21,568 bases of DNA from Silene noctiflora (GCA_009801015.1 VHZZ01001208.1:37633-59200), one strand, 5' to 3'. Positions 10,526-20,572 are shown, counted from the first letter of the stretch. Notes: generated by a model from the sequence alone, not told the origin. Made by a program: numbers and translations.

Positions 10526-10999
10526 TAAATTTCTATAAATGGTATCATAGCCGATTATTTAATTAGATTAAATTGAACTGAACTTTTCCGACCTGAATTA
10601 AACCAAGTCCAAGAACACAATATAAGACCTAAGTTCACCAAGTTTCTATAAACTGTATCATAATCCACTATTAAACTAAGAGATACAAAGGTGCGAAATA
10701 ACATGGTCAAAATCCTCAATACCTAAACTAGAAACAACAAAACAAGGGAACATCAAGCAAGACACACAAAAAGTTAGTTGGAACAAATTTGTAATATACT
10801 CATACTAAATTAAGGAAGTATCATGTCTAGGACTCTGAGGGTATATAATAAAGAATGAATTAGGTATCCAACCTTAGGTTAAGGTTAAGGTTAATCCCAT
10901 ACGTAATTTAAGTATCCAAAATATGTGGATATAATTTTAAATTCAGGAAATTACGATACCATTCTATTTGTCCACCACATGGCATTTGGCATAACACAT

Positions 11000-11320
11000 A
11001 GAAGAGACCACCCTTGTTTTCTTAGGAATTTCGTCGTCTTATTTGTTGACACATAAGTTTGTCATCGTTTCGTTTTGTGAATGGTGTCGTTTGATGCCAA
11101 GACACTGAGGCGTGTATGTCTCTTGCTTCTTCATGTTAATATTCCTCTTACACGCTTATTTTATTTTTAGATATCGTTTTGGTATTGGTGTTGATCACGA
11201 GTATCCCTATTGACAGTTAGGACAATCTTCTTCTAAGTTTGGTTTCTTTTTCATTCGTTAGAGTCGAGAACTGAATCTCTTACCACTAACACCAGTCCAA
11301 CTTTGGTTGGATATTGTTTC
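11000..11320 (-). mobile_element. Possible tRNA-derived SINE remnant
   Basis: On the minus strand, 11262-11312 reads GGTTGGACTGGTGTTAGTGG, then TAAGAGATTCAGTTCTCGACTC. This resembles an RNA polymerase III A box (TGGTGTTAGTGG) followed by a diverged B box (GTTCTCGACTC), as in plant SINEs. I cannot define the 3' end or a target duplication; the left limit is a guess. Confidence 0.3.
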
Positions 11321-11347
11321 ATTGTTAAGATACACAAATTATAGAAT

Positions 11348-11473
11348 AAGATGATTTTACACGGTGAGACGGTCCATTTTTTGTAAAAAAAAAAAAACTA
11401 TTCATTTATAATGTTAATACACGAGTTGTCTTTTTACATAATGAGACAGTCTCACAATGTAATATCGTCTTAC
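11348..11473. mobile_element. MITE-like inverted-repeat element
   Basis: The left arm is AAGATGATTTTACACGGTGA followed by GACGGTC. The right arm, in reverse complement, is AAGACGATATTACATTGTGA followed by GACTGTC. The arms match over about 27 bases and enclose an AT-rich core with an A run. The GTGAGACGGTC motif is common in dicot repeats. Confidence 0.6.
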
Positions 11474-11560
11474 ACAACAACTACTGGTTTAGATAACATG
11501 AGATTTAATTATATATTATGTATCATACAATAAAAGCTAAAAAATAGAAGAGTTGATCTC

Positions 11561-11756
11561 CATTCAGACGGGCCATTTTGGTTTAAAACAATAAGACGGA
11601 GTTTTGAGACAATTTTACAGTCAAATATGATCACTTTTAGAAAATAAGTTACCATAAGCTATAAGACTAGTTGAACCATTGTGGTTATATTTGATCATAA
11701 AATGGTCACAAAACCCCGTCTTATTTGTTGCAAACAGAATTGGCCGTTTGAAATAA
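11561..11756. mobile_element. Foldback MITE with about 60-bp inverted repeats
   Basis: The left arm holds AACAATAAGACGGAGTTTTG and the right arm, in reverse complement, holds AACAAATAAGACGGGGTTTT. The pairing continues outward (CAGACGGGCCATTTTG against AAACGGCCAATTCTG) and inward to ATGATCA near 11628 and 11692. Total length is about 196 bp. No clear flanking duplication is seen. Confidence 0.7.
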
Positions 11757-11759
11757 GAA

Positions 11760-12640
11760 TTTGCATTTATCGAGATATTGTCTCTTATAAGACATTGTGT
11801 TTAATGTGAGACTTGTTTCATTCTATGAAATTAGTTTAAATCATTATCATAGGCCAACTATATTTCTCACAATAATAGTGATAGAGCATGACCAACCATA
11901 CAAGATGAGGTGAATAGGAAATATGAGGCCTACTCGGAGTGAAAGCACTCTTGAAGCAAGGACGAGCAGTGTTTTAAGTCTGATAACGACGGTTTGGTGA
12001 GTCGAGTCTTGCCACTTGACCACTTGGTGGACTGGTAGGCCGCTGATGTGGTATTAACATCAAGTCACATAGCCTGTCACTTAGCTAGTCCTGCCTTGTC
12101 TTCTAACCATACACTAGCCAAACCCATATTGACCGGACTCATATTCTTAACACGGGAAATAGCCACCCCAAGAATGTCTTCATGCAGAATGGTCCGAACT
12201 CCAAAGCTCGGTAGGAGGATGATCTAACAGTTTTATCATAGTGCAACGGAAAATGAGGTTCGTCACTTGAAAGATTCAATGTCCTTTGCTGTCCACTAAT
12301 CATAACAATGGAAAAGACCGTTGGGATCAAGGTCTAGAAACAGACTAGAGCTAGACTATAAGTCGCACATTCGAATCTGCTTCATAGATGATTCTTCAAG
12401 TAAATCGCCAGATCAGTCTACTCAATATGGTGATGATTATCTGGTGTCAACAAGTTTCGTTTCTTTAGAGTTATGTAATATAGTGTTGATCATATAACAT
12501 ATTAGTAATTCGGGTTTCCAATACACTCGCCAAAATATAGTTCATGCAATTGTCACCCAAACACTCGACAAAATATCTTTCAGGCAATTACCCGTAACCC
12601 TATCAAGACGCTTAGTCGCTTACATGGTCAGATTGATAGT
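11760..12640. other. Spacer of higher complexity, no gene recognised
   Basis: This stretch is less AT-rich than other spacers, especially 11930-12330, and might be worn-down coding or transposon DNA. The longest minus-strand frame (12139-12330) has no motif I know. Two imperfect units of about 40 bp lie in tandem at about 12515-12590, each with ACACTCG-CAAAATAT followed by CA-GCAATT. Confidence 0.4.
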
Positions 12641-12687
12641 CAAAGTCAGCATTAATTACCAAAATAAAAGATAATTCTACAAACCTA

Positions 12688-13441
12688 TGTTTTCGTCAAT
12701 CCACATCAGGGAGCTTATTTAATTATTCAAAATTCATCACCCGCAGGAATTTTAATATTTTATGAAGGTTTTTAGAGCATGGGAAATCCGTACCTTACTG
12801 GCGTTCAATGTCTGGATGATTGATTTGATTAGCTCTATCATGTGTTTCAGTTCTCTCTCAGCAAGTTCCGCCTGCTCATACCTGTACCAGAGCAAGCAAT
12901 GGAAACCTTTACGTGAGTCTTAGTGATGGCAATTTTACAAACAACATTACCCAGAAGGGTTACTTCTGTCATGACAGAGAGATTGTCAGATACACACTTG
13001 ATAAGATATCCGCAACTATATACCCCGTACTTCATTATCCATTAGAGCCCATACGTACGCCATTTGATACATTCCTACGCCACAGCCTAAAATAGGTTGT
13101 CTTTTTGCTCAAAATGCAGGTATAAACGGAAATATGGGTAGTAGAGTCAAAGTGAAAAAGGATTTACATGGAATTCAAGAGATTAACTATGTCGGAAGTC
13201 AAAGGCAAAAGATTTAGAAGATTGTAACATGAGACTGTCGTAAGTCGGCAAATACATCTAACTAAAATTTTCTCTGGGCAACAATATATCTCTGGTAGAT
13301 GCATGAAATAAACCAGATAAAATTAAATACTCACATTGTATCTCTGGTAGATGCAGCCTCATTGTCCAGAAGCAATCCACGCTCATCTTTATAGATACGT
13401 TCAGCTTCATCTTCAATACTTAGCAAAGCTGTATCAACTTT
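12688..13441 (-). pseudogene. NUP62: NUP62 C-terminal pseudogene fragment (nucleoporin)
   Basis: Three minus-strand exon remnants match, from memory, the coiled-coil C-terminus of plant NUP62/Nsp1, the FG nucleoporin of the central pore channel. Exon a (about 13441 to 13335) encodes KVDTALLSIEDEAERIYKDE, RGLLLDNEAASTRDT. Exon b (12881 to 12799) continues MYEQAELAERELKHMIELIK, SIIQTLNA. They join in phase 2 with donor AAT|GTGAGT and acceptor TACAG|GTATGAG. Exon b ends in a good donor, A|GTAAGG. Exon c (about 12745 to 12688) is wrecked: GGDE is followed by a deletion of the expected Asp/Val-rich segment, then LNN-stop-ISSLMWIDEN. The stop TAA stands where Gln is expected, the intron before it is only about 54 bp, and its acceptor AG is lost. 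The FG-repeat N-terminus and upstream coiled coil are absent. Because introns are retained, this came from DNA-level duplication rather than retroposition. Confidence 0.8.
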
Positions 13442-13908
13442 TGAATACAATCCAGTACTAGATCAGAGAAGGTAAGCATTTTTCTCTACCAAGATGGTAT
13501 ACTTCGTGGAATGTAGAGCGCACAAAATTCACACACAAAGAAATATAAATTAAGCCCCGTGAATCATGATGGAAATATGCCCAATGAAAAAAGAGGATAT
13601 TAAATCTTTTTAACAGTTTTAAGTTGTAACAGGACATATTCAATGCCCCGGGAGACACGTGCAATTGCAAACACAAATTCCTTACATCTCCTTCACTGCT
13701 CAAAAGCTAACATTAACCGCTGAAATTGATCAATTAACTTTTACACGTTCATTTTTAGATTTCTTTTTATGCAAGTGGACATTAAGAGCACTACTAAGTA
13801 CTAATGTATTCCGTATGTGTTAAGAGTGTTAAAGCTGTGAGGTCCATAGTTACAGGGTACAAGTCATAGTATAAGGATTAGTATAGGTATAAAAGAAGAG
13901 TGACTTAC

Positions 13909-13997
13909 TGGTGTTCTTTGCAGCAGTTTACGCTGAATCATTACATTCCTTTTCGAGTCTGCGATCCTTAGAGAGCTTTATAGCTTTCAGCAAGTTC
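13909..13997 (-). other. Exon-like block with strong splice sites, identity unknown
   Basis: On the minus strand a TTGCAG acceptor (13998-14003) precedes 89 bases that end at an ideal donor, CACCA|GTAAGT (13903-13908). Upstream, AAAG|GTATGT at 14095-14101 would be a matching donor, giving a 103-bp intron (13998-14100). No single frame is open throughout. One reads ELAESYKAL then stops; another reads LRIADSKRNVMIQRKLLQRT. It may be a spliced 3' untranslated exon of the PPR transcript just upstream, or a frameshifted exon of the same pseudogene region. Confidence 0.35.
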
Positions 13998-14328
13998 CTG
14001 CAAGTTAGAATGCATCAATTCTGAGAGCATAAGCATTGGCTTAAAGACACTAGATGTCATAGAGCGCGAGACCTGGGAGTAAACACCAAATGTTACATAC
14101 CTTTACCAGACATAGCAAAACTCGTCGAACCAAATACGCTGACTGATCCGACACGTAGCAGGCCGGAACTTTGTTGGATAATAAAGTGATCTGATCCATG
14201 ATGACCAGACGAAATCTCCCATCCCAAAACATCTCATATAAATTGAGCAGTACCAGTGCACCACAAAAAAGATAACTTGATCAACTTATAATCTATGCGA
14301 TCAAATCTCCACTAACTCACCAAGTCAT

Positions 14329-17300
14329 TTACCAGTAATCCTTGCATGAACATGAACCACTCTCAAAATGATGAAAGCGATATGAATCTCTCACAATAAT
14401 TTCCCGATTTGAGATCTTAGATATGCACTTAATCCAATTATGGCAATCAGTACAAACCCGGAGATTTTTCATCACCAGGAGAGGAACTGAACCAGGTAAG
14501 CTCAGTAGTCCAAATGCAATGGCTAGTCTTTCACTGTGAACATTAAGAACCAAACCCTTTTCCTTCTTAACTGGAAGGCCGCTAAGGTCTTGCACATACC
14601 CAATTTCGGCTACACGCTCGTTCAATTCACCCAAGAAGTCATAAATCTTATCCGTCATAGGGTGTAAGTTATCACCAGCATAAAAGGCGTGAACTGAGTT
14701 CTTGACCTCGATCCAACTACGACCAGGCTCCTTAGTCACGCCCCTTTCTTTCATCATTTTCCTAGACTCGTCTCTACTTGTCCAATTCTTATTCACATCA
14801 TGCATATTAGATATGAGAACATAAGTTGCTGAGTCATTGGGTTCCAACTCTAACAAGTTATGAGCAGCATGTTCTCCAATTTCTTTGTTCTTGTGAACAA
14901 TGCAAGCGCTCAAAAGAGTTCTCCAAACCGTTGCATCTGGTTTCATAGGCATTCCTTCGATAATTTTTTTAGCACGGTCTAGAAATCCAGCTCGCCCGAG
15001 ACTATCCACAACACAAACATAATGTTCTAGTTTTGGCACCAAAGCATAGTCTCTGGTCATCGATTCAAAATGACTTAGCCCCTCTTCCACTAAACCCACA
15101 TGACTGCATGCTGATAATATTCCCATAAACGTTACATGATTTGGTGTCATCCCAACTCTTTTCATCTCCTCATAAGTATCTAAAGCTTCTCTCCCACAAC
15201 CATGCTGAGAGTAACCTGTAATCATGGCATTCCATGTAACCTCATTTCTCTCAGTAGCTTCACAAAATACTCTTCTGGCATCATTGATGCTACCACACTT
15301 TGAGTACAATGTGATTAAGGCATTTGATGCCTCAATTTCCATGTTGTACCCAGTTTTGAACAACTTAGCTTGTATCAGCTTCCCCTGTTTCAAGTTTCCC
15401 ATGTTTGCAGCAGCACTTATTGACGAGCTATAAGTAACAATATTGGATTCAAAACCAGCTTTATTCATCTCAGTATATACCCATAATGCTTCTTCAGAGT
15501 GCCCACTTTGGGAAAACCCGGAAATCAGTGTGTTCCATGATATGTTGTCTTTAACATCAATCATATCAAATGCCTTACGAGCGTCTTGAACTCTACCACA
15601 TCGAGCATAAAGACTAACAAGAGCATTCCCAATTGAGAGGTCATCAGAGTAACCAAGAACACAAGACTGGGCATGAATTTGCCGACCTTGGTTCAGAGCT
15701 TGAGTGCCAGCACACGCACTAATTGCACATGCTAACCCAATATTATCAGCTTGGATTCCACAGTGTATCATCTCTTCAAAGCGTTTAAGAGCATCAACAT
15801 ACATTTCATGGTGAGCATATCCAGCAATCATTGCTGTCCAAGAAACCACGTCACCCTCACAGAGCTTCCTAAAAATCTTTTCCGCACTATCTAACAACCC
15901 ATGTTTTGAATACATATCTATGAGCACGCTGGAAACATACTCGCTAGACTGAAAACCCGTCTTGATCACATGCGTATGGATCTGTTCTCCGAGATCTGTA
16001 GCTCCCACTGAAGTACATGTTCTTAAAATGCTCGGATAGGTGAATTCATTAGGTTCAAGACCTTCAATCTGCATTTCTGAAAAGATACGGCTAGCTTCCC
16101 ATATGTTACCCTCTTGCCCATAAGCTAGAAGCATTACATTCCATAGGACGGCATTCTCTCTCCTTGTAGTCAAGAAATACTCATGTGCAGTGCGAATGTC
16201 AGAGCATTTCACATAAAGATCAAGTAGAGAACCTTCAGTAAGCATATCAGAACAAAATCCTGATTTCAGAGCATAAGAATGAAGTTGTCTTCCCTTATCA
16301 AGAGATCTAATTGTCGCACACGCGCTAACAAGGCTTGCCACGGTAACACAGTCAGGTTTTAAATAATCATGCTGCATTTTCTGGAGCAACTGAAGAGCTC
16401 GATCTCCAAAACCCTGCTGAGCAAGACCCGAAATAAGCGAGTTGTAGGATATTCCATCCTTACGCTTGATTTTCTCAAAAACTCTACTAGCGGAATTGAA
16501 GTCTCGTCCACGAGAATATAGTGTCACAAGAGCATTGCTCACAAAAACCTCAGAAGCAAAACCCCACTTAAAAACAAGACCATGAAGCTCCTTCCCTAGC
16601 TCAAACAGCTCCGTCTTACTGCAGGCACTCAAGACACTTGATAGAGCATACGGAGATGGAAATACACCATGTGTAAGCATCTCAGTACAAAATAAGAAGA
16701 TCGATTCTTCAGCACGTCCATTACGAGATAATCCCGACATCATAGCAACCCAAGACACATTATCCTTCTCATATAAATTTTCAAAAACACGTTTGGCACA
16801 ATGAATTTTTCCTGCTCTCGAATACAAGTCAATCAGAGGATTACACACAAAACGACTACCACCAAAACCATATATAATAACCTTCGCGTGAATCTGCTTA
16901 ACACATCTAAAACCGGCCTTCCCCCCTACATCACCACCAAAACTCCTCAAAATATTAGCAAGTGTAAACTCATCAGGAGCCACATTTTCACAAATCATCC
17001 GTGACAGTAATCCCAGCGCTTCTTTCCACAATTTCCTAGCAGCAAACCCCGACACCATCCTATTCCACAAACTGCCACATACACTAACACCTCTTTCGAG
17101 CATTTCATCAAGCAATTGCCGTGCATCCAATAACTCCCCATTAACAAGATAAAAATCAACCATACGATTACCCAATTCATCTTCTTCAATAAAACCCGAT
17201 TTCAACACTAACCCATGAACCCTTTTACAATCAATTAACGACCCAGACCCGGAATTCATCCATCCTTCTAAAAGCCATTGATATGTTTGATAATTCGGCC

Positions 17301-17654
17301 GAAAGTTGTAATCTTGCTGATTATTTCTACTATTTGGTAAATTATCAACACGGCAGATTGCAGCAGTAGTAAATTTCAATAATGTTAATCTCTTAAGGTA
17401 CCGGAATTGATGCTACATTCAAACATATATCATCAAATTAGTAATGTGAGTGCATAAATGAAGTACCCTCTAAGTCCGAGTCATTTATTTACCTTTTATA
17501 TTCTTTGAGAGCAACTGAGCGTAATTAAACAAATGATTGAGACGGAGAGAGTAATAAAGGCGGGAAAAATTGCATGACAATTTACCTGGAAATGGAATTG
17601 ATTAAGCAAGGGATTAGAGCATGAACAACGAAGAGTTGTTGCAATGGAGACCAT
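14329..17654 (-). CDS. DYW-class PPR protein, likely organellar RNA-editing factor
   Basis: Exon 1 (17654 to 17586) and exon 2 (17412 to the TAA at 14329-14331) give 1050 aa. The long frame alone has no ATG at its start (a TTG stands at 17379-17377, and TAG lies immediately before 17412). The donor CAG|GTAAAT and acceptor TGTAG|CATCAA restore an ATG in phase 0. The first in-frame ATG of exon 2 would fall 41 codons after that TTG. The N-terminus (MVSIATTLRCSCSNPLLNQ...) is rich in Ser, Thr and Arg and lacks acids, like a mitochondrial or plastid presequence. PPR motifs of the P-L-S type fill about residues 75-845 (about 22 by length; recurring VSWxAMI). Then come E and E+ (about 850-925) and DYW, ending CSCKDYW. 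The cytidine-deaminase signature is complete: H982-S-E984 and C1010-x2-C1013, with second-zinc residues near H1037 to C1046. The PG box has EPGRSWIEV. From memory, order and length fit Arabidopsis At4g13650 (about 1060 aa). Family role: sequence-specific C-to-U editing of organelle transcripts. Confidence 0.93.
17413..17585 (-). other. 5' intron of the PPR gene
   Basis: This 173-bp phase-0 intron separates the presequence exon from the main exon. The donor is GTAAAT and the acceptor TGTAG. The bases 17464-17553 are a MITE, so without it the intron would be only about 83 bp, near the usual lower limit for plants. Confidence 0.75.
17464..17553. mobile_element. Short Stowaway-like MITE inside the PPR 5' intron
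   Basis: This 90-bp element has TA at both edges. The left end is TACCCTCTAAGTCCGAGTCA then TTTATTTA. The right end, in reverse complement, is TACTCTCTCCGTCTCAATCA then TTTGTTTA. The ends match the TIRs of the elements at 10324-10525 and 21152-21362, but the interior is much shorter. Confidence 0.75.
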
Positions 17655-17937
17655 TAAATTGGCTGTTTGTCCAGTTTTCTGCACGGTTCTTGGTACAGTC
17701 TCCCTCTAAATTTGTTTCGTGGCAACCACAACAGGTGGATAACGGTACTCTCTAAGTCTATTGGGCTCGAAATGATCTGAGTTGGTTCGCCGAATTTTAT
17801 GAAGGTGGTTTGGTTAAAACTATGTTTGAAGTTTGAATTATGTTAAAGTGATCTCCAGGCTCGATCCTAGCTTGGCCGATTTGAGCTAATTATGTAATTT
17901 GACTCAAATTGGAAGTTAGTATGGACTTGTTTTATTA

Positions 17938-18505
17938 CTAGTATGGATCCCGCGCATGCATGCGCGGTATTTATAGATCCTTTATTTTATACTTCATGAT
18001 TTATAGATTTTAAAATTGACAAATCATTAATTTTTCATATTTTAATATGAGAATAAAAAATTTAAATGGAAAACTAATCAAAAGAATGAAATAAATTCAT
18101 GAAATTTGTATTCTAATGAATATTTTCACCATAAAACTAAAGATTTCAATTTATAAATTTTCTTAAATACTTTTAATGAATATTTTGTCATGAAATTAAT
18201 AATTTCAGTTCATAATTTTTTTATACGAATTAAGTACGTATTAATTTTTTTTTATGTGAAACTAATAATATCAGTTGTAGGGTTTTCATATTCGAATTCT
18301 TAGATTTATTTATACCAGTTTTGTTTTATTTTAGTTAAATGATTATAATTTAGTTTAAAAATATTATTGTGATTAAAAGTTTAAATCTTAATTAAAAGAT
18401 AATAATTAAAAAAAATAATGTATTGTTTCCTTATTTAATCGGATTCCTTTTGGAGGGAAAACTTTTGAGAAGTTTTATTCTCTTAGTATATAGGAGATTT
18501 GAGTA
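17938..18505. repeat. AT-rich dispersed repeat headed by a GC palindrome
   Basis: The segment starts CTAGTATGGATCC plus a GC palindrome, runs through about 500 AT-rich bases, and ends around TTCTCTTAGTATATAGGAGA. The two ends share a direct TAGTAT-(A)T-GGA similarity rather than an inverted one. Repeats with a cgcgc...gcgcg head followed by AT-rich DNA are common in plants and may be Helitron-like. The limits and class are uncertain. Confidence 0.35.
17950..17967. repeat. Perfect 18-bp GC palindrome
   Basis: CCGCGCATGCATGCGCGG is its own reverse complement. It stands out in AT-rich surroundings and could form a 9-bp stem (less a few bases for the loop), as at Helitron-like termini. Confidence 0.9.
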
Positions 18506-19073
18506 TAGTTATAGTTATTATAATAATTATTTTTATTATATTCATTTAATCTAGAGTAGATTCCGTATAATATATGTGACTTTTTTTAGATAAAGTTGTT
18601 AGAGAATTTAGCAATTATAATGAATATAAGAACAGATTATAAACGTTAACAATCCGCACTAGTCGTCAAAGATACTTAAAACAAATAAGTGATTATAGTT
18701 ATAACACTTAGGTCTCATTTGGTTCATCATGGAATTTAATCGACACCGGAATATCCTATTCATGTGAATTATTTTCGTGTATACAAATTCACATGAATTT
18801 GGAAAAGTCGTTTGGTTGCGCATGTGGGAGTTGAACACCACATGAGTTGTGAACTACCTAGAAGGGATTAGGTCATTCAATTCCATCATTATGTGAAATG
18901 TTGAATACCACGTGGCCTTAAGATATGTACATATCTGAAATGTTGTAATACTATAAGTGAAGAATATATATAACAGTCAACTAAACCTTGTAAGAATATA
19001 ATTTGGTATATTGTAAAGGTCAAAGATTGTTGTGTTGTATATTTAGGAGAAAAAGGAAAAAAAAGAACATCAC

Positions 19074-19385
19074 CTCATATTTTACTTGTTTTTGAGCATA
19101 TGTGTATTTTTTCTGAGCTTATTACCTCTAACTTTATTTGTTTTTGAGCATATTTGTATTTTTTCTAAGCTTATTAAAGTTTATAAGTTATATTTTAATT
19201 TTTTTCGACAAAAATCAAATTTAACTAAGTTTTTATGTAATGTTTTTGAGTTTAATGTTTTAGTGAATGAACTCATAAACTTTATAGTGAAACTCATAAT
19301 TTTTAAAATAAAATTCAAAAACTTTGTTATAATGCTCAAAAACTATAAAACTGGTGGTAGTACATCAGATGTATAATCTTCATAC
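19074..19385. mobile_element. Foldback MITE-like element, copy 1
   Basis: This segment of about 312 bp is similar over its full length, in the same orientation, to 20573-20908. Shared landmarks are CTTATTAAAGTTTATAAGTT, TATGTAATGTTTTTGAGTTT, ATAATGCTCAAAAACTA and ATGTATAATCTTC. Within it, a unit of about 52 bp containing TTGTTTTTGAGCATAT occurs twice at the left. GTTTTTGAGCAT also appears inverted at the right (ATGCTCAAAAAC), giving an imperfect foldback. The open frame at 19086-19376 is just this AT-rich repeat. Confidence 0.65.
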
Positions 19386-19890
19386 TGTTTATTTAGTATA
19401 TTACAACTATATTTTACACAATAGTCCTAAAAGATACTTCTATTAAAGTTATAAGTTCACTTGTTAGGTCTAATTTCTATAGAATAGTCTTTATAGGAGG
19501 TCCAATTCCTTCCTGCAAAATTTGAAAAGGAAAATTTGATAAGTGACTTATTCTTTTAGTTAACTGGATGAAATTGTATTAGTAGTAAATATACTCCATA
19601 TAATTTATGTTATTCTCGGTGTATAAAGGATAAAAAATTAACCAATTGGAATTATATTTGTAGTAATTATATTCCGTATAAGGTTCTCGAGTGATTGCAG
19701 CCGAGAAAAATTTCTGTTTTACCAGGGTAGGTTACTCATTTTATTTTGGCAATGATTGTGACAATCAGTGAGATTTCATTTGACTAAATATATTTTTTCC
19801 TAGTTCAAATGTTTCCTTGTTTATTGAAGAGATATAGAAAAAGTAGACATTATATTTTTCTTTGGACATTTAGAAAAAAAAACAGGACAT

Positions 19891-20540
19891 GCTAAATCCG
19901 GCACACAATTTTACCAAGTCCCGCACACTTTTTCACTCTATTCCAAATTTACCTCTTTCATTTTTTTTTACTCCCACCAAGAGCGAAACAATAAAAAACC
20001 TAAAAAGTAAGAAATCCCAAAAATTACCGATTGCCTCAAAAATTCATGTGATGCTGCAATGATGTGAATTTCCTTCAATAAGGGAGATTGAAAATTAAGA
20101 GTCACGCATGATCTGAAGTACTACCCTGCAACCACCACCATCATACACCGACGACCACTACAGACAACACACTACGCCATACTACGGCCAAACAACGACG
20201 CCCACTGAGCCATATTCGAGCCAACCCTACCACCGACAACAACCAACCTCTTTAACAATAAAAAATCAAAACCCTAGCTGTAAAATTCTATTTTCTCAAC
20301 AAAAAACATTCATTAAACCAAATAAAGGACATGTATTAATAAAATTATTGATAAAACGGCGGAATTAATTCGGATATGTGTGAATTAAGATTCCTAATTG
20401 ACGAATTATTAACGAATTGGTTTAGTATTGAGAGGGGGGAAGGGAGAAAACTTTTTTTAGTTTGTTTTAGGAGGAAGGGTAACGTTGGAATAATAAGGTA
20501 AAGTGTGCGGGATTTAGTAAAACTTTGTGCAGGATTTAGC
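19891..20540. mobile_element. 650-bp non-autonomous TIR element
   Basis: The left end is GCTAAATCCGGCACACAATT, then TTACCAAGTCCCGCACACTTT. The right end, in reverse complement, is GCTAAATCCTGCACAAAGTT, then TTACTAAATCCCGCACACTTT. The inverted repeats span at least 42 bp and weaken over about 65. The interior includes a CCA/CCGACGAC-rich stretch (20125-20250) resembling the C-rich halves of the elements at 1-2338, and an AT-rich remainder with no transposase. A MULE-type origin is possible, but I found no clear 8-10-bp flanking duplication. Confidence 0.75.
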
Positions 20541-20572
20541 AATTACGAAAAACAAAATATTGGATGTACTAT

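Larger units (their letters stand above)
8770..11340. other. Intergenic spacer with MITE-type repeats, no gene seen
   Basis: Apart from the inverted-repeat elements at 9412-9576 and 10324-10525, the possible SINE near 11000-11320 and the TATA candidate, I see only AT-rich DNA. A short near-palindrome (AAGATGGATAAATCCGTCTT) lies at 9147-9166. A short GGTTAAGGTTAAGGTTAA run lies near 10877-10894. Confidence 0.55.
17655..19073. other. PPR upstream region and AT-rich spacer
   Basis: The PPR promoter should lie in 17655-17900; I see no clear TATA box there, which is common for PPR genes. Beyond that the DNA is AT-rich and holds the palindrome-headed repeat at 17938-18505. A further stretch at 18710-18920 has GTCTCATTTGGTTC and GTCGTTTGGTTGC motifs, possibly from a hAT or Harbinger-like MITE. 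No coding exon is recognised. Confidence 0.5.

Noticed and set aside
10870-10900. GGTTAA repeats as an interstitial telomere
   Set aside because: The unit is not the plant telomere TTTAGGG and there are only about three copies.
14050-14232. 60-codon minus-strand frame after the PPR stop
   Set aside because: It has no recognisable motif, and it contains a likely splice donor at 14100. It is better explained as 3' untranslated sequence or pseudogene DNA.
16801-17004. Short plus- and minus-strand frames within the PPR gene (also 15224-15433 and 16995-17189)
   Set aside because: They are shadows of the PPR reading frame.
18712-18925. Possible MITE with GTCTCATTTGGTTC at the left and CCACGTGGCC at the right
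   Set aside because: The inverted similarity is too weak, and needs too many gaps, to call; it is mentioned only as spacer content.
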